Origin: Mercurialis annua
Taxonomy: Eukaryota; Streptophyta; Magnoliopsida; Malpighiales; Euphorbiaceae
NCBI RefSeq assembly: GCF_937616625.2
Contig: NC_065572.1
Location: 68,818,653 to 68,882,652 of the forward strand
DNA: 64,000 bases
Reading direction: 5' to 3'
Positions 27,006 through 39,100 of the stretch are shown piece by piece (within the stretch, counting starts at the first letter, position 1; every line of letters begins with the position of its first letter). The notes beneath the pieces are model-generated. The model searched no databases. It was not told where the DNA came from and saw only the letters and a program-made list of their open reading frames with translations. Position numbers and translations under genes: made by a program.

Positions 27006-29119
27006 CGCGTAGAGTAAGATGGGAGGATCAAAGGGTTGGATTAGATTGTGAAGAGGATATGATGATGAACGATAATAATTAATAGTAACAGACTTATGAA
27101 TGGCTTGAAAGCAGAGGGGACAGACTGTTACTATGGTTGCTTGGCTTCTATTAATTAACAAAAAACGAATAAAAAATAAAGTGTAGTGATTTAGATTATA
27201 AAGTGAGGATTTGGATTTACATGTGAAAAGGAAACAAAGAGAATTGGGAGAATCTTGGTTTCGTCTCTGTTATAACTTCTCTTCCAATGCTCTGCTGCTT
27301 AGTATCACAATCACCGCCCTTCCTTTTCTTTTTATTAACTGATTTTCGTTTTTTTTTTAATTTAGATTAAAAGGGTTTTTTAAAATTGGGTTTTAGGTTT
27401 TTATTTATTTTAAAAATAATTAAAATGGTGTAGTAGTGAGGCTACCGAATCTAAGTTAATTTGCAAATTATCCAGAAGTGATTTTAAAAATATTTAAATG
27501 TAATTAAATCGAGCCAGAGTTAAAACTATTTGAGTCTATCAATGAGTTAAACTCAAACATCAAAATACTCTTTAAATTGACGAGTCTAATTGAATTATTA
27601 TTATCATTATTGTTATTATTTATAATTTTATTTTTATATAACTAATTAAAAAAAATATTTATACATTTTCAATGAAATAGGTTTATGTTTATGTTGATCC
27701 AAGAAGTTATTTCATGCAATGCATAACGAATAATAATCAAGTCGACCTAATTCGAAATCAACTTTCAATATTCTATACAGTTCGATCTCAAACTCCTAAA
27801 TTATAAATTTTAGAGTTGGATAGTAGTGTCTTGATTAGAATATGAATTTAGCTTTTCTATTATAGGAAATGGCAATTTAAAACTAGCTTGAAATATTATT
27901 ATAACAATTAGTAGTATTGACAAAAACCAGACGTATGACACAAAATTGTCTCTACCAACAACCCAAAGGATCTAATGGCTGACAAAGCACACGCTCAACT
28001 AACATTTCAATCGTCCAAGGGACTGAAAAAGAAGAAGCATCCACAGATAATATTAGTGCAAATTCAATGATAAGGTTATGGCGATTCACATTTTAAGTGC
28101 AACACTGGGTCACCCTCATAATGCTTCTTTTCTGTCCTTCAACGCCACCAAGAGTCTTATCATATCATGATCCTCATTAACTTGCATCGCAAGAAAAGAA
28201 AATAGCCATTCTGGTTTGTAAGACGCCTTCAGCATCCGAAATGAGCTTGAAAAGTAATACTCGTCAATATCATCATGGATCAAATTGAATTCAAATTTTT
28301 ATCTATTTAACATCTTTTTGATTGAGTTTAAATTAATGATAATTTATGTGATTGATGATACTATGCGCAAAGTTCTCATGTGCAACAAAATGACCAAGTT
28401 AACAAAATACACAGAAGAAAAGGTAGATTCATATTCAAGAAAAAGAAAAACGTAAAAAGGATTTGGGTCAAATGGTCGGCCATCTCTAAAGCTGCTAAAG
28501 TATTCTAAAATAAAATCACTGTAGCACCTTCCAGGCTTCCAGCTCATCAAACAACAACAAGAAGCAAGATATATGGTTGACTAATCTACCATAATAGGCC
28601 TTCACATTATCATTATAATAATTGACACCATGCAGATTTGGCAAACAGAACCACCGCACAGGGATGGGATCCAACAAACTCATCCACTCAGTATGGTCAT
28701 CAATGGAGAATGCTGCTATTGTACGCAGCTAATCCAATCAAACGACGCCATAAGGGCAAACAAAACTCGGTTTGTTCATATCCATAATGATTAGATCATT
28801 ACTCATACAGGTTAAGGCAAATACAGATATAGGCATATAGCTGTAACAAAGGAAGTTTAACAAAAGAAATTTTACCCATAAGATTAGATCGATCAATAAC
28901 AAAATTAATGATAAATGGAATCCTTTAATTCATTATGCAGCTCTCCATGCATGCCACCGGCAGCTTCACATTATCCTCGTCTTACTTCTTACAATTTTCA
29001 TAGGAAGAGAACCCAGCGTATAAAAGAAAATAGAAATGCATAGTTCTCACCAGCATGATCTAAAGCAGAAATCTTTCTTAAGGGAATGATCGTCAAAATC
29101 TCACCAGCTATATAGCATG
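27006..29119. other. Intergenic region between WNK and bL19m genes
   Basis: WNK promoter and leader sequence lie next to 27005, and the bL19m 3' UTR next to 29120. In between is AT-rich DNA with only short ORFs (for example 68 codons at 28344-28550, no family). I see no RNA gene and no well-bounded transposon. Confidence 0.5.
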
Positions 29120-31095
29120 CTACTTTTTCTTGAGTGCATTCATCTTGTCTCTCAAATAGTAAAGCTTGGCCCTTCTCACTTTCTTCTGTTCCAGAATCGT
29201 TATTTCCTTAATGTTAGGCGAATACCTATCAACCATCACTTATTTATTCAGTTATCATATAGACATTTAGCATCTCCATGAAAAATTGTGATAATAACAC
29301 TTCTTTTGCGGGGAAAAATGACTATAGCGCTAGAGAAACCAAAAATAAAAAAGCAAGAATGAAGACTCCTCTCTTAATTGTGTAGCTGATTTCTTCTCTT
29401 CCTTGAAATTTCCAGACTACTCATAATTTACAATTCATTATTTACGCCAACACCCTGGCATTTACCATAACTCACTTACATCCCTCTTGTTTCAGGATCA
29501 AAATTAGTTTCAATAATGTAAACAAACAAAATGTTCTACTAGAATTTTATAATTTTTCTGTTAAAACTCCTTAATGGTCCATAATTATGTCCCTTTTTAC
29601 CTTTTCCAATACTAAGTCCATTTCTTTTAAAATTTTCAACAATTTAGTCCCTTATTTTTATACATTTTAAAGAAAAATCATTAAATTCTAACATGACACT
29701 TTATTATTTACATTATTGAAATTAAAGGACCACATCATTTGATCCTGAAACAAAAGGGATGCAAGTGTGAGTTATGATATATGTCAGGGGTGTCTAAGTA
29801 ATTTACTTTTCATTATTTATTGCCATTATCCACAAATTTTAGTTGGTCTCTAATCTAGAAAATACAGCTTAACCCAACTCAAATAATGGTTTACTTTCAT
29901 CCTTGAGATGATAAAGTTAAAATGGTTTCTGACTGCCTTCAAGTACTATAATGAGCTGTCACAGAAAACAACCAAAATTGGCTCAAAACTTAAACAACAA
30001 GGTGCTTAAATACTTACAGCGGGAAGAGAGACTCGATTCCAACCCCAGCAACGAGCCTTCTTAATCTAAATGTAGTGCTTATTCCAGAATTACGTCTTGC
30101 TATAACAATGCCTTTCACAGTTGAAATACGTCTCTTATTCTCAGGTACTTCCTGGTCATATAAAGGACCAGCAGAGAGTAAATTGAGCTGACACTACAAT
30201 TTTTTTGTCCCATCCTATTTGCAACAAACAAAATAACTAAGATTTACATGTTGTTCAAATAAAAACAAGGTATACCACTTTGAGTTGCACTATCTGCCCA
30301 GGCCTTATATCAGGTATCTCCCTTTGCGTCCTTACTTCAGACACTGCTTCCTTATCTAGAATCTGCAAACATTTATAAACACGACGATGAACAAAAATCT
30401 CTATTGAAGTAGTACACTCAATTCCAACAATAATGATGTAATAAGTTTTACCTGCATTATGTGCCTAGCAGTTTTATCAAGTCTTTTAAATTTGATTCTG
30501 GGGGATACTTCTGTGAGAGGCTGTGAAGGAACTGCCGAAGCCGACTCGGCAGGATTTCCTGCTGTTGTCATATTCCTACTGAGAGAACACAAACTAAGCC
30601 TAGTAACTGGGACACTGCCATGAGATAATCCCAATTTACCGATTGCGGAACCGAAGCTTGTCTACGAAATGAATATCAAATTAGTTTCTTGTTAGCAAAC
30701 AGTTGTACGAAAATTCGATCTTTCTTTCAAAAAAAAAAAACTAGAAATTCTTAAAATCTAAAAATAACAATCCAAGCAATAATTCAATATCATATGCCAG
30801 AATAAGAATACCCACATAAAAATTAACCTAATTAGAAGTATATACAATTAACTCCGTAAAAGAAACAATCAAAAACCGACATTAAAACACAAATAAATTG
30901 ATTAATAAACTTTAAGTGAAGATTAAAGAAAGAACATACATGAGATTGAAATGATCGAAACAACTGATTCTTGGAAGCAGAATCAGATATTAAAGAGGTT
31001 AATTGATGAACATTATAAGAAGCTGCTGCTGCTGCTGATTTGAAATGAGTGTTAAGTGATTGCCTGCTAATTAAACTCCTATAAAATGACTGCAT
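29120..31095 (-). CDS. Ribosomal protein bL19, probably mitochondrial
   Basis: Five exons rebuilt from GT-AG sites: 31095-30940, 30661-30452, 30362-30276, 30151-30018, 29225-29120; they join in frame to 230 residues. Exon 1 and most of exon 2 encode a basic, Ser/Ala-rich presequence ([20 protein letters not shown], with a poly-Ala run from GCA/GCT codons) of mitochondrial character. The bL19 core then follows: [20 protein letters not shown], the [20 protein letters not shown] segment, [20 protein letters not shown] and [20 protein letters not shown]. bL19 sits at the interface of the large and small ribosomal subunits. A chloroplast copy would be expected to be separate; mitochondrial targeting is inferred from the presequence and the site II promoter elements. 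The last intron carries a MITE. Confidence 0.92.
29434..29819. mobile_element. MITE in intron 4 of the bL19m gene
   Basis: The left end (CACCCTGGCATTTACCATAA then CTCAC) and the inverted right end (CACCCCTGACATATATCATA then ACTCAC) form TIRs extending through CCTCTTGTTTCAGGATCAAA. The direct repeat TTCATTATTTA at 29434-29444 and 29809-29819 is a candidate target duplication. The element makes up nearly half of the 792-bp intron. Its type looks MULE-like but the duplication length (11 bp) is not canonical. Confidence 0.7.
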
Positions 31096-31286
31096 TTTTT
31101 AAATTCTATGAAAGCAAAGTAGAAATTTCAGAAGTTTAGAACTTGTGCTTGGTTGCAAAGAATTTGAAAGGTCTCGTCACAATTTTTGTGCGTCGAGACG
31201 ATCGAATGGGTGAATTTCCGGTGAAAGATCAAAACCCTCGACTACTTTGCTGTGATTTTGGGGCTTATGGATGGGGATTTCGGTTA

Positions 31287-31355
31287 TGGGCTTAAATTGA
31301 GTTCACTCTAAAATTTGAACTTAAAGCCCTAAATGGGATAAAAAGGTCTTGGGCC
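31287..31355. promoter_or_regulatory. Site II-type elements upstream of bL19m
   Basis: TGGGCT at 31287-31292 and TGGGCC at 31350-31355 lie 192-260 bp upstream of the bL19m start codon. The same motif family is found upstream of the PPR gene. Site II elements are established in promoters of plant nuclear genes for ribosomal and mitochondrial proteins; binding here is not demonstrated. Confidence 0.5.
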
Positions 31356-32782
31356 CGGCCTAATACTTCTGCCCAAATTATTTTGTTTTAAAAATAAGAT
31401 ATGGGATAACAAATAAGTAAATTAAAAATATATTTTTATAAATATAAGTATATTACTTTTTCATAGAAACAATGATTATTACTTAAATTTCAAAATTTGT
31501 GTATGTTCTTATTAATTGTTAGAATATATTTAAAATAAAAAGTTACTTAAAGATGCATAATTACTATTTAAATAAAGAAATTTATTATAATATTTATTTA
31601 CCCTAAACTTTCTATTTATTTGGAACTGAGTAAGTAATATTTTATCAGATAAAAAACAAATAAATCTAAATAATTGTAGGATTGTTGTTTATTGAAATAT
31701 TTGCAGCACACTAAATCAAAATTAAGGTATTAAACTAGAGACTTGTTAGGTAAACCGAGTCTGACACGTCATTTATAGACTAAACTTATCACATTATAAA
31801 ACGTCATTAAAATAGTGACAATATTGTAATATTACTATTCAAATGTATAAAAAGTAACAAATAAAATTACAATAATGCCATTAGTTCACGAACAACGTAA
31901 TAAACTCGGTCTACCTAAAATTTTTATCATCAAACTAAGCACAAAATAAATCATCATTTTATTTCCTCTTTTGTTTTTAACTTTTCCTCCAACAATCATA
32001 CTGCCAAGACCATTCAACACCAACTTATAACTAAATGCTTCTTTCATGGACCACCAATGATTCTAATTATGTTTGTGCTTTTACAAGATAAATAATTAGC
32101 ATTTTGTCTATAATTATGCAATTTATATTAAAATAAAACTAAGTCAATAATACATATTAAAATGTTAAAAAGGAGAAAACTTTCTATATTACTCTGCTTA
32201 GAAAGAATATTTAGGGATGTGATGCCTCATATTATTACAGCAATTATACCAATAGGAGTATAATTAGTTGGTGCATTTAAACCATTCAATTGCCTTTTAC
32301 TCAAATTGTATAAATGCTGAACATTCATGCTATGCTAAAAATATTCAACCTTCTAATTAAGTTTATACATATGCCTGATTTAATGCTTATGTAGTATAAT
32401 TTATAATCTCTCAAGTAATTATATAATCACATTATAAAAACCCAAACCACGAGTAAGAAGTCAATAAGAATCGGAATTTCTGTAGGAGCAAATTATTGAA
32501 AAAAAATCAATGAAGTCTGAATATTTTTAGTTCTTTGAATTTATTTGTTCTATATTTTAAAGTATATTATCATATTGGCCATAAAGTAACAATAGCGCAT
32601 GCATATGCAATGTAGCCATTGAAAAGGGCTAAAAGTAGGAGTGTGCATTAATCAAAGGTATAATTAAATTAACCGATCAAACGAAACTAAATTTCATCTT
32701 AGTTTGCTTTCTCGTTTGTTTGGTTCAATTTTGGGTCTGAATTTCTCAATTAATCAAATCAAACGAATTAACTGAATAATAA

Positions 32783-32813
<31 letters not shown>

Positions 32814-33489
32814 CCATTTTTTTAACTTTTAGAAATTTAAGATATTTTTGTAATTAAAATACATAATATAAATTTGTCATTAAATCAAATAAGTAATTAA
32901 CACTAAAATTGTTATTACTATTATTTTATTATATTTTAGTTACTGAAATCAATGAAATTGTATTATTCGATTAACCAAAATAACTGAACAAACAAAACAA
33001 TTACTTTAGTTCGGCTATTGTTTGGTTAAGAAAAAATAGAAAATTCGGCTTCAATTAATTCGGTTTGATAAACGAGCCTACACGGGTCCCCAGTACCCCT
33101 ACTTAAAAGCACCAGTACTCAGTACATTTTTCAAAAAAAATTACAAATTTAAAAGAAAAAAATGTTCAAGATTTATGACCAAGAAGGAAAGTAAATAAGA
33201 TTTGAAAAGGTGAGACACTAGGAATAATTTTTCCTATAAAAAAAAGGCTTACCCAAACTAACTATAAAATCCACTTTTGTATCCCAAACTTTTGCCTTGC
33301 TTCATGTTCATGTGCTTTCATGCTTCCAAGGAATCTACTGTGCTCGTACAAATCTATACTCCAAATCTGGTGAAAATTGCCTTTCTCTGCTTTTAACCCT
33401 GCATGGCAATAACCATTTTATTTATCTTTAACTTTCTACTACATCACATTCAAATAACCTTATGAAAAACAAATAAAATTTACGCCACC

Positions 33490-33640
33490 TAGACCAATGG
33501 ATTGTATTTCAAATGATATAAGTGTTCGACAACATTCTGTTAAAGTCGTGCGTTCAATTCTTCGCACAAACGTTCACTTCTTCGCACAAACAGTCTCCTC
33601 TCCGGTAATAAAAGAATATTATCTGAACTAGGTCAAGGGA
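33490..33640 (+). mobile_element. SINE-like element
   Basis: An A-box-like TTCAAATGATATAAG and a B-box-like GTCGTGCGTTCAATTC are followed by CGCACAAACAGTCTCCTCTC and AATAAAAGAA. The 3' part matches the SINEs at 58.6 and 59.2 kb (on the opposite strand there). A short internal duplication of TTCNTTCTTCGCACAAAC is present. No target duplication was identified. Confidence 0.5.
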
Positions 33641-33710
33641 ACAAAAAAGAAAATAAGTGTAATATCAATTATTACAAGAAATCCAGATAAGAAACTTAAC
33701 TATAATTCAA

Positions 33711-33718
33711 TATAAAAA
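33711..33718 (+). promoter_or_regulatory. TATA box of the DUF868 gene
   Basis: TATAAAAA lies 249 bp upstream of the DUF868 start codon and is followed at the expected distance by a CT-rich leader (TTCTTCATTCAATCACTCAC). The assignment rests on position and sequence. Confidence 0.5.
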
Positions 33719-33966
33719 CAAGGGGCTCTAAGGCTCTTCTTCATTCAATCACTCACTCTCACTCACTGCCATCTATTTGCCACTTCATCAAATTATTTCT
33801 TTATATTTCCATTAATAATGCTGCCAAGAACACATCTCTGTCACCATCTGTGACTCAAATCTCATCTTCTCATAAACACCATAGCCACCATTCCCATTTC
33901 TTCTCCACATTGCTCTAAATTAAGCCAAACCAAATTTTCAAAACAGTTTGCTCATCAAAATAAGCC

Positions 33967-34884
33967 ATGCAAGACCATATTCCTGCTTGCTTCACTTCCG
34001 GTGAAAAACCAACCGATGATCCTACTGCAATAACCAGATCAGGACAGAGTGTGTTCATGTCCGTTTATCGTACAAAGATAGCTGATCAGTGCCGTCTGAT
34101 AACAGTAACATGGTGTAAGAATCTGTTGCTCCATGGTTTATCAGTATCAGTGGACGGAGTTGAAGGTCATGACAGTCAATACACGTGCAAAGTTGAGCTA
34201 AAACCCTGGTATTTCTGGAGAAAACAAGGCTATAAAAGGTTCCTAGTTGATGGAAAATCAGTGGATATATTCTGGGATCTCAAGTCAGCAAAATTCAACG
34301 GTGAAACTGAGCCTATGTCTGAATATTACGTTGCTGTTGTGTGCGATGAAGAGGTTGTTTTACTCCTCGGCGATCTTAAAAAAGATGCTTACAGAAAAAC
34401 TGGGTGCAGACCAGCTTTAATTGATCCAATCTTAGTTTCAAGAAAAGAACACATATTTGGTAAGAAAAAATTCTGTACAAAAATCAAGTTTCATGAGAAG
34501 GGCAGGTTACACGAGATCTCCATTGAATGCAAGAACAGAAACATTACTAATGGTCTGAGTAATAATGGAGTTGAGCCGGAGCTCGAGATAAGAATTGATG
34601 GGCATTTAGCAATTCATGTGAAGCATCTTCAATGGAAATTTAGAGGTAATCAGTCATTTAATCTGAATAAACTAAGAGTTGAAGTATATTGGGATGTTCA
34701 TGATTGGTTATTTAGTCCTGGTTTAAGACATGCTTTGTTTATCTTTAAGCCATTATTGACATCACCTTTATCAACTTCATCGTCGTCGCCATCTTCATCA
34801 CCGTTGTCTTGTGGTTCCATAGAAGGAATTAATGGTGGGTCAGCTGATTTTTGCTTGTTTTTGTATGCTTGGAAAGTTGAATAA
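33967..34884 (+). CDS. DUF868 family protein (plant-specific, unknown function)
   Basis: An intronless 305-codon gene. The domain, which fills almost the whole protein, shows the hallmarks I know for DUF868: TRSGQSVFMSVYRTKIADQC, LITVTWCKNLLLHGLSVSVD, KVELKPWYFWRKQGYKRF, VDIFWDLKSAKFNGETEPMS, YYVAVVCDEEVVLLLGDLKK and near the end LRVEVYWDVHDWLFSPGLRH. A Ser-rich linker (about 265-280) precedes the closing GSADFCLFLYAWKVE. There is no signal peptide or membrane segment. The biochemical function of the family is not established, and nothing in the neighbourhood adds to it. The start is the first ATG after a CT-rich leader and is followed at once by conserved sequence. Confidence 0.95.
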   Translation: MQDHIPACFTSGEKPTDDPTAITRSGQSVFMSVYRTKIADQCRLITVTWCKNLLLHGLSVSVDGVEGHDSQYTCKVELKPWYFWRKQGYKRFLVDGKSVDIFWDLKSAKFNGETEPMSEYYVAVVCDEEVVLLLGDLKKDAYRKTGCRPALIDPILVSRKEHIFGKKKFCTKIKFHEKGRLHEISIECKNRNITNGLSNNGVEPELEIRIDGHLAIHVKHLQWKFRGNQSFNLNKLRVEVYWDVHDWLFSPGLRHALFIFKPLLTSPLSTSSSSPSSSPLSCGSIEGINGGSADFCLFLYAWKVE

Positions 34885-36141
34885 GAAGAAGAAAGGAATC
34901 TAAAATAGCGACGGCCAAGTTTTATAAGGGGTTATCTTACGTATAAATTCACGAACTATACACGTTTTTGTGATTTAATCACATTTTATAAAATTGGTAC
35001 GGATGTTGTATTTTTTAAATGGTGTGCTTTATCGTGGCCAACTCCAACTTTCACATTATCAATTTATATTAAGAGTTGCTAAGATACAGTAATTGGTGTA
35101 TATATTAAATTACAAAAACGTATGTAGTTTTTGAATTTTCATTCAGCTACGGTATTAATGAAAGATGATAAATTTATAATCATACGTGACGAACTACATC
35201 GATACCGATAAGCAGAGATGATGAGGAATGGGGGGCCCATAAGAGAGGTTGAGAGTTAGTTACAGCTGTGGGATGAAGAAGTGGACAAAGACAGATTGTT
35301 ATCATACCCATCTCTCTGTTTCTTGATCTGGTCTTGATATATGAGCAATCTGTCTTTTTGGACATTGTATTTATCTATTACCAATATATATGTATTCTAA
35401 GATATTCCTATTTTTTTATATTTTTGATGACAAGGAGTTTTTCTTTTTTATTTCATAGGTTACTGAATGTCTGTATCTGCCAAATTATTCAATAATAGTG
35501 TACATCCATGTGATGATGATAGGTAAAAGGCAGAGCATATTCAATTGGCTATCATGTGCACATGTATAAAATTTGGCTCTTCTTAGGTAGATCATTCACT
35601 TCAAACCGAACAGAATAAATTTAAAATTTGAGGAAGTGTAATTTTTTAAAACCAACCCGAATTGGTAAACATAGCCGGTTTTTGGTTCAGTTTACGTTAT
35701 AACTTAATTGAATTTTAATATCCAACCGAACAAGTTTTTTTCTAATACTATTAAACCGAACCAAACCAAATTTGTTGGTTCATATCGGTTTTTCACACTC
35801 CTAAATCTACCTACAAAAAGACAGGGCTAACCATAAAATTCCTGCTCAACCGAATTAGAGAAATATATAAAGACCCATTTTAGATAAGAAATTTTGTGAC
35901 GTATTACAAATCTTGATTGGATATAATAATCCTCTTTATTAAATTTAATTAAGAAAATAAATTGAAAACTGATTTTTTTCCCTGACTGAATTTCTGTAAA
36001 CAATTGATAAAGACTAGATATGCATCATCAACTATTATGATAATTATATGTATATATCGGTCATTTTCATAAGGTAGGCAAAAATCCTGTAAGAAATTAA
36101 AATCTTTCACTTTGATGAAAAATTAGGTTTTTTGAGGTCTG
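34885..36141. other. Intergenic region with a possible hAT-like relic
   Basis: The first part should hold the DUF868 3' UTR. At about 35600-35815, CCGGTTTTTGGTTCAGTTT, AAACCGAACC and GGTTCATATCGGTTTTTC form inverted segments ending near CACACTCCTA. Similar AACCGAA/CGGTT relics recur near 32.7, 36.9 and 59.9 kb. No precise ends were found. Confidence 0.4.
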
Positions 36142-39100
36142 TCATTTTCCAAAACCAAACCACTTTGCTAGGAAGAATTTGTTTTTTCCACGAGTATTAT
36201 CGGAGGCTGCTTCTGCTGCATAAATAGTTTCCATAATAAATTAAATATAACATGTTGAATACCAACAACTAATTTGCTAGTAAAAAGAATGTTTCCAAGT
36301 TAAGCATTACCTGGTTTCGGTTTTTGTGTATCCACGTTGGTTTTTGCATTTTTTACATGCTTAGGATTCTGATCAGAATTCTGTAAATGAGCTTGATTCT
36401 GAGAGGCAGAACTTGACCTCCTTTCTGATACCCTGTTCTCTATCTGCGATAAGCTGTCGCCCCCGCCTAATTGCAGACAATTTCGGAAAAATAAAATTAG
36501 TACAAGTGAATAATAAAATTATTGATAAAACAATATAAATGTAGTTTAATTGTTAATTAAATTTGTATAATTCAAAATAGATTGGTTCTTTTAATCTGTT
36601 AAGGTCCAACTTGTCATCATCAATCAAATAGAGTTTTGCTGATTTCATGATGAACCTGTTGCTAGCACATACACATTAGAATCTATTTATTACCAACTAT
36701 TATAGGACAAAGAAAAAAGAGACACATTTGATAGATTGTTCCTAATCCCGCAAATTGCTCTAATGATTGATCAATCAATAACTTATCCTTTCGTTGGATA
36801 CTAAATCATTAAATTTCTCTAACTACCATAATGACCAAATTTTCATTTTTTTTTCTTGTTAAATTGGCTCCGCCTCTGACTCCAACTTGACGACGACTTT
36901 TGTCTTCGGTGCTAATTGAGTTACAACTAAGGGTGTTTCATTCGATTCAAACCGAATAGAATAAAAAAAAGTTTGATATTTTTTCAAAATTTAACTGAAT
37001 CAATATTATAAATTTTTAAGTAGGAAATGAAATTAGCTTACTTTCACTAGGGGGCTTTCCATAATTATACCGCAAAGCTTCAAAGAAGGACTTGTCCTTT
37101 TGATCTTGCGTCACTGGATACAGAAATATAAACAGAAACAAGAGAATTACAGATTATGAGACGAGAACAAAATTTCAAATAAAATTTTGATCAATGTAGT
37201 ACTTACATTGATCAAAAAGGGTATTTCGGTAATTAGGGGATGAGCCGATTAGTAGCAACTGAACTGCTTCTGCATCTCTTGTCATTGACATTTTGGTACA
37301 AGCATTCAAGTTTAGTGTATCTAACAGGATTCCTGCAAGCTGTAAAAGATGAAGCTATTAATTTCAAGAGTTGCAACCAAGAATGCACGGAAACTTCTCC
37401 AGTTCTAAGTTTCATTGTTTCGTTTCTATTTTAAAAATGCTATGAAAAATCTGAAACTTTATATCTAATATTTTCTTGTAAAATTTTTACATTTTCGCTA
37501 TTTTCGTTTCGGCAATTCGTTGTTTTCGGTTTCCATGCTATATAGTTTTCAATTGAGATAGAGTTTTGATCTCATATACCAGTAGTTTTTTGAGAAGTGG
37601 GGTCTGAAGCAAATGATAGGCATCTTCACAGTAATTATCCGTGAGAATAGTGCACTGAGATGTTTCCTGCATATAGAAAATGAATGGCATTAAGAGCCGA
37701 ATTCTGAGATCGATAGTATAGTCTTGCACATATTCAATTCTAACTATTATAATAATGGTAATATAATTGACCTCAGTGTCATTTTTGAGAATATCTTGTC
37801 CAACCACAAGAATGCTCAATTTTCCTGACATAATTAGATTCTCCAAGTCCACCTGAACACACAGAGCAATTGTAAAGTCGGCAAAATTTTATAAGTATTT
37901 CCCTGAAAACAACTAAAACCTATTTTGCATCTAAAGGATAAACATAAAAATGAGAAACAGAAAATTTAATTTTCAACAAGAATAGATTACAAATACAAGT
38001 TCTGAAGTTTCAAAAGTGTTATAGAAAACGAAAGTAAAGCACAGAACATAGCTCGACAAGTTTCCGTACAACATAGAGTGAAACAACAGGAAAACTGACA
38101 CAAAGAGTTATGTAGCTTTTCCAATTGATTAACAACAGAAAAACAGAAACTAGTTTTGCTGTCAGAATAAACAGAAATATTCAGATTATAAGAAACACAA
38201 TCCTGCAGTACCTCATCAGCAAAGAGCAAAGATACAGCATCAAAGCCAAGATGGTGAAAGAGCCAAGCAGCTTGCCTTTGCTTCCACATTCTCCCTCTCC
38301 TTACATTCATCACTGGCACCACTACATACTCTTGTCCATTACCCTCTCCTTTATTCTTCATCATCTTGTTCTCCAACAACCATGCATAGCATATCGCCGC
38401 TATCATTGAACTTGTACCTGCAACAACAATCAAATTTCACTTATAAATAACATTCAAATTCTTTCCCTTAAACTATATTGTTCGTCTGCTTAACTGTTTG
38501 AAGGACCCGAAAGAATAACTTTGGCCTTGGAACTAATCTCCCCATTCAAGATCTTCTCGATCTTGATTCTTTGCTCCTTAAGAAATCCATTGAGATTAAT
38601 GTCTCTGTCGCATTGATTCTCTTCTTTCTGCCACCCTTTTGTTATTGTATCAGGCTTTGGTGAAATTTTCTCTTTAATGGAGCAAGTTGACCTAGACAGC
38701 GACCTTCTATGAGCTGACTCTACAAGATTCCTCGGAGGAGACAGAGGGCCGTGCTCTAGTTGGGCACATGTTGATGATGATATTGATCTTCTTTGGGGTG
38801 ATTCTATGAGATTTTTTGGTGGAGAGAGCAAATGGATGTCTGGTAATGGAGCTGGCTTGAATGTTCTACGGGATGGGACTGGTATTCCCTGAGGAACAGG
38901 TGCAGGAGGCTCAGTTTGGAAGCGGGATCTGCGATAAGTTGATGGTCGAGGAGGCACGGTTGGGGACACTGGATCAGTTAAGTCAATTAATTTGTTGGTG
39001 TTGTGATTGACATCGACATTGGTGGGCGGTGTAAGGATGTTAGAGAACCACTGTTGGAACTGAGATGCAGGGGATGGCTCTAATGGCAAACTGTCTATTG

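Larger units (their letters stand above)
31356..33966. other. Intergenic region with AT repeat and MITE debris
   Basis: No gene is supported. An (AT)n run of about 13 units lies at 32788-32813 inside a possible decayed element (about 32640-33095) with GGAGTGTGCATTAATC at the left and CGGTTTGATAAACGAGCC-type sequence at the right. A SINE-like segment lies at 33490-33640. The DUF868 promoter occupies the right end. Confidence 0.45.
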
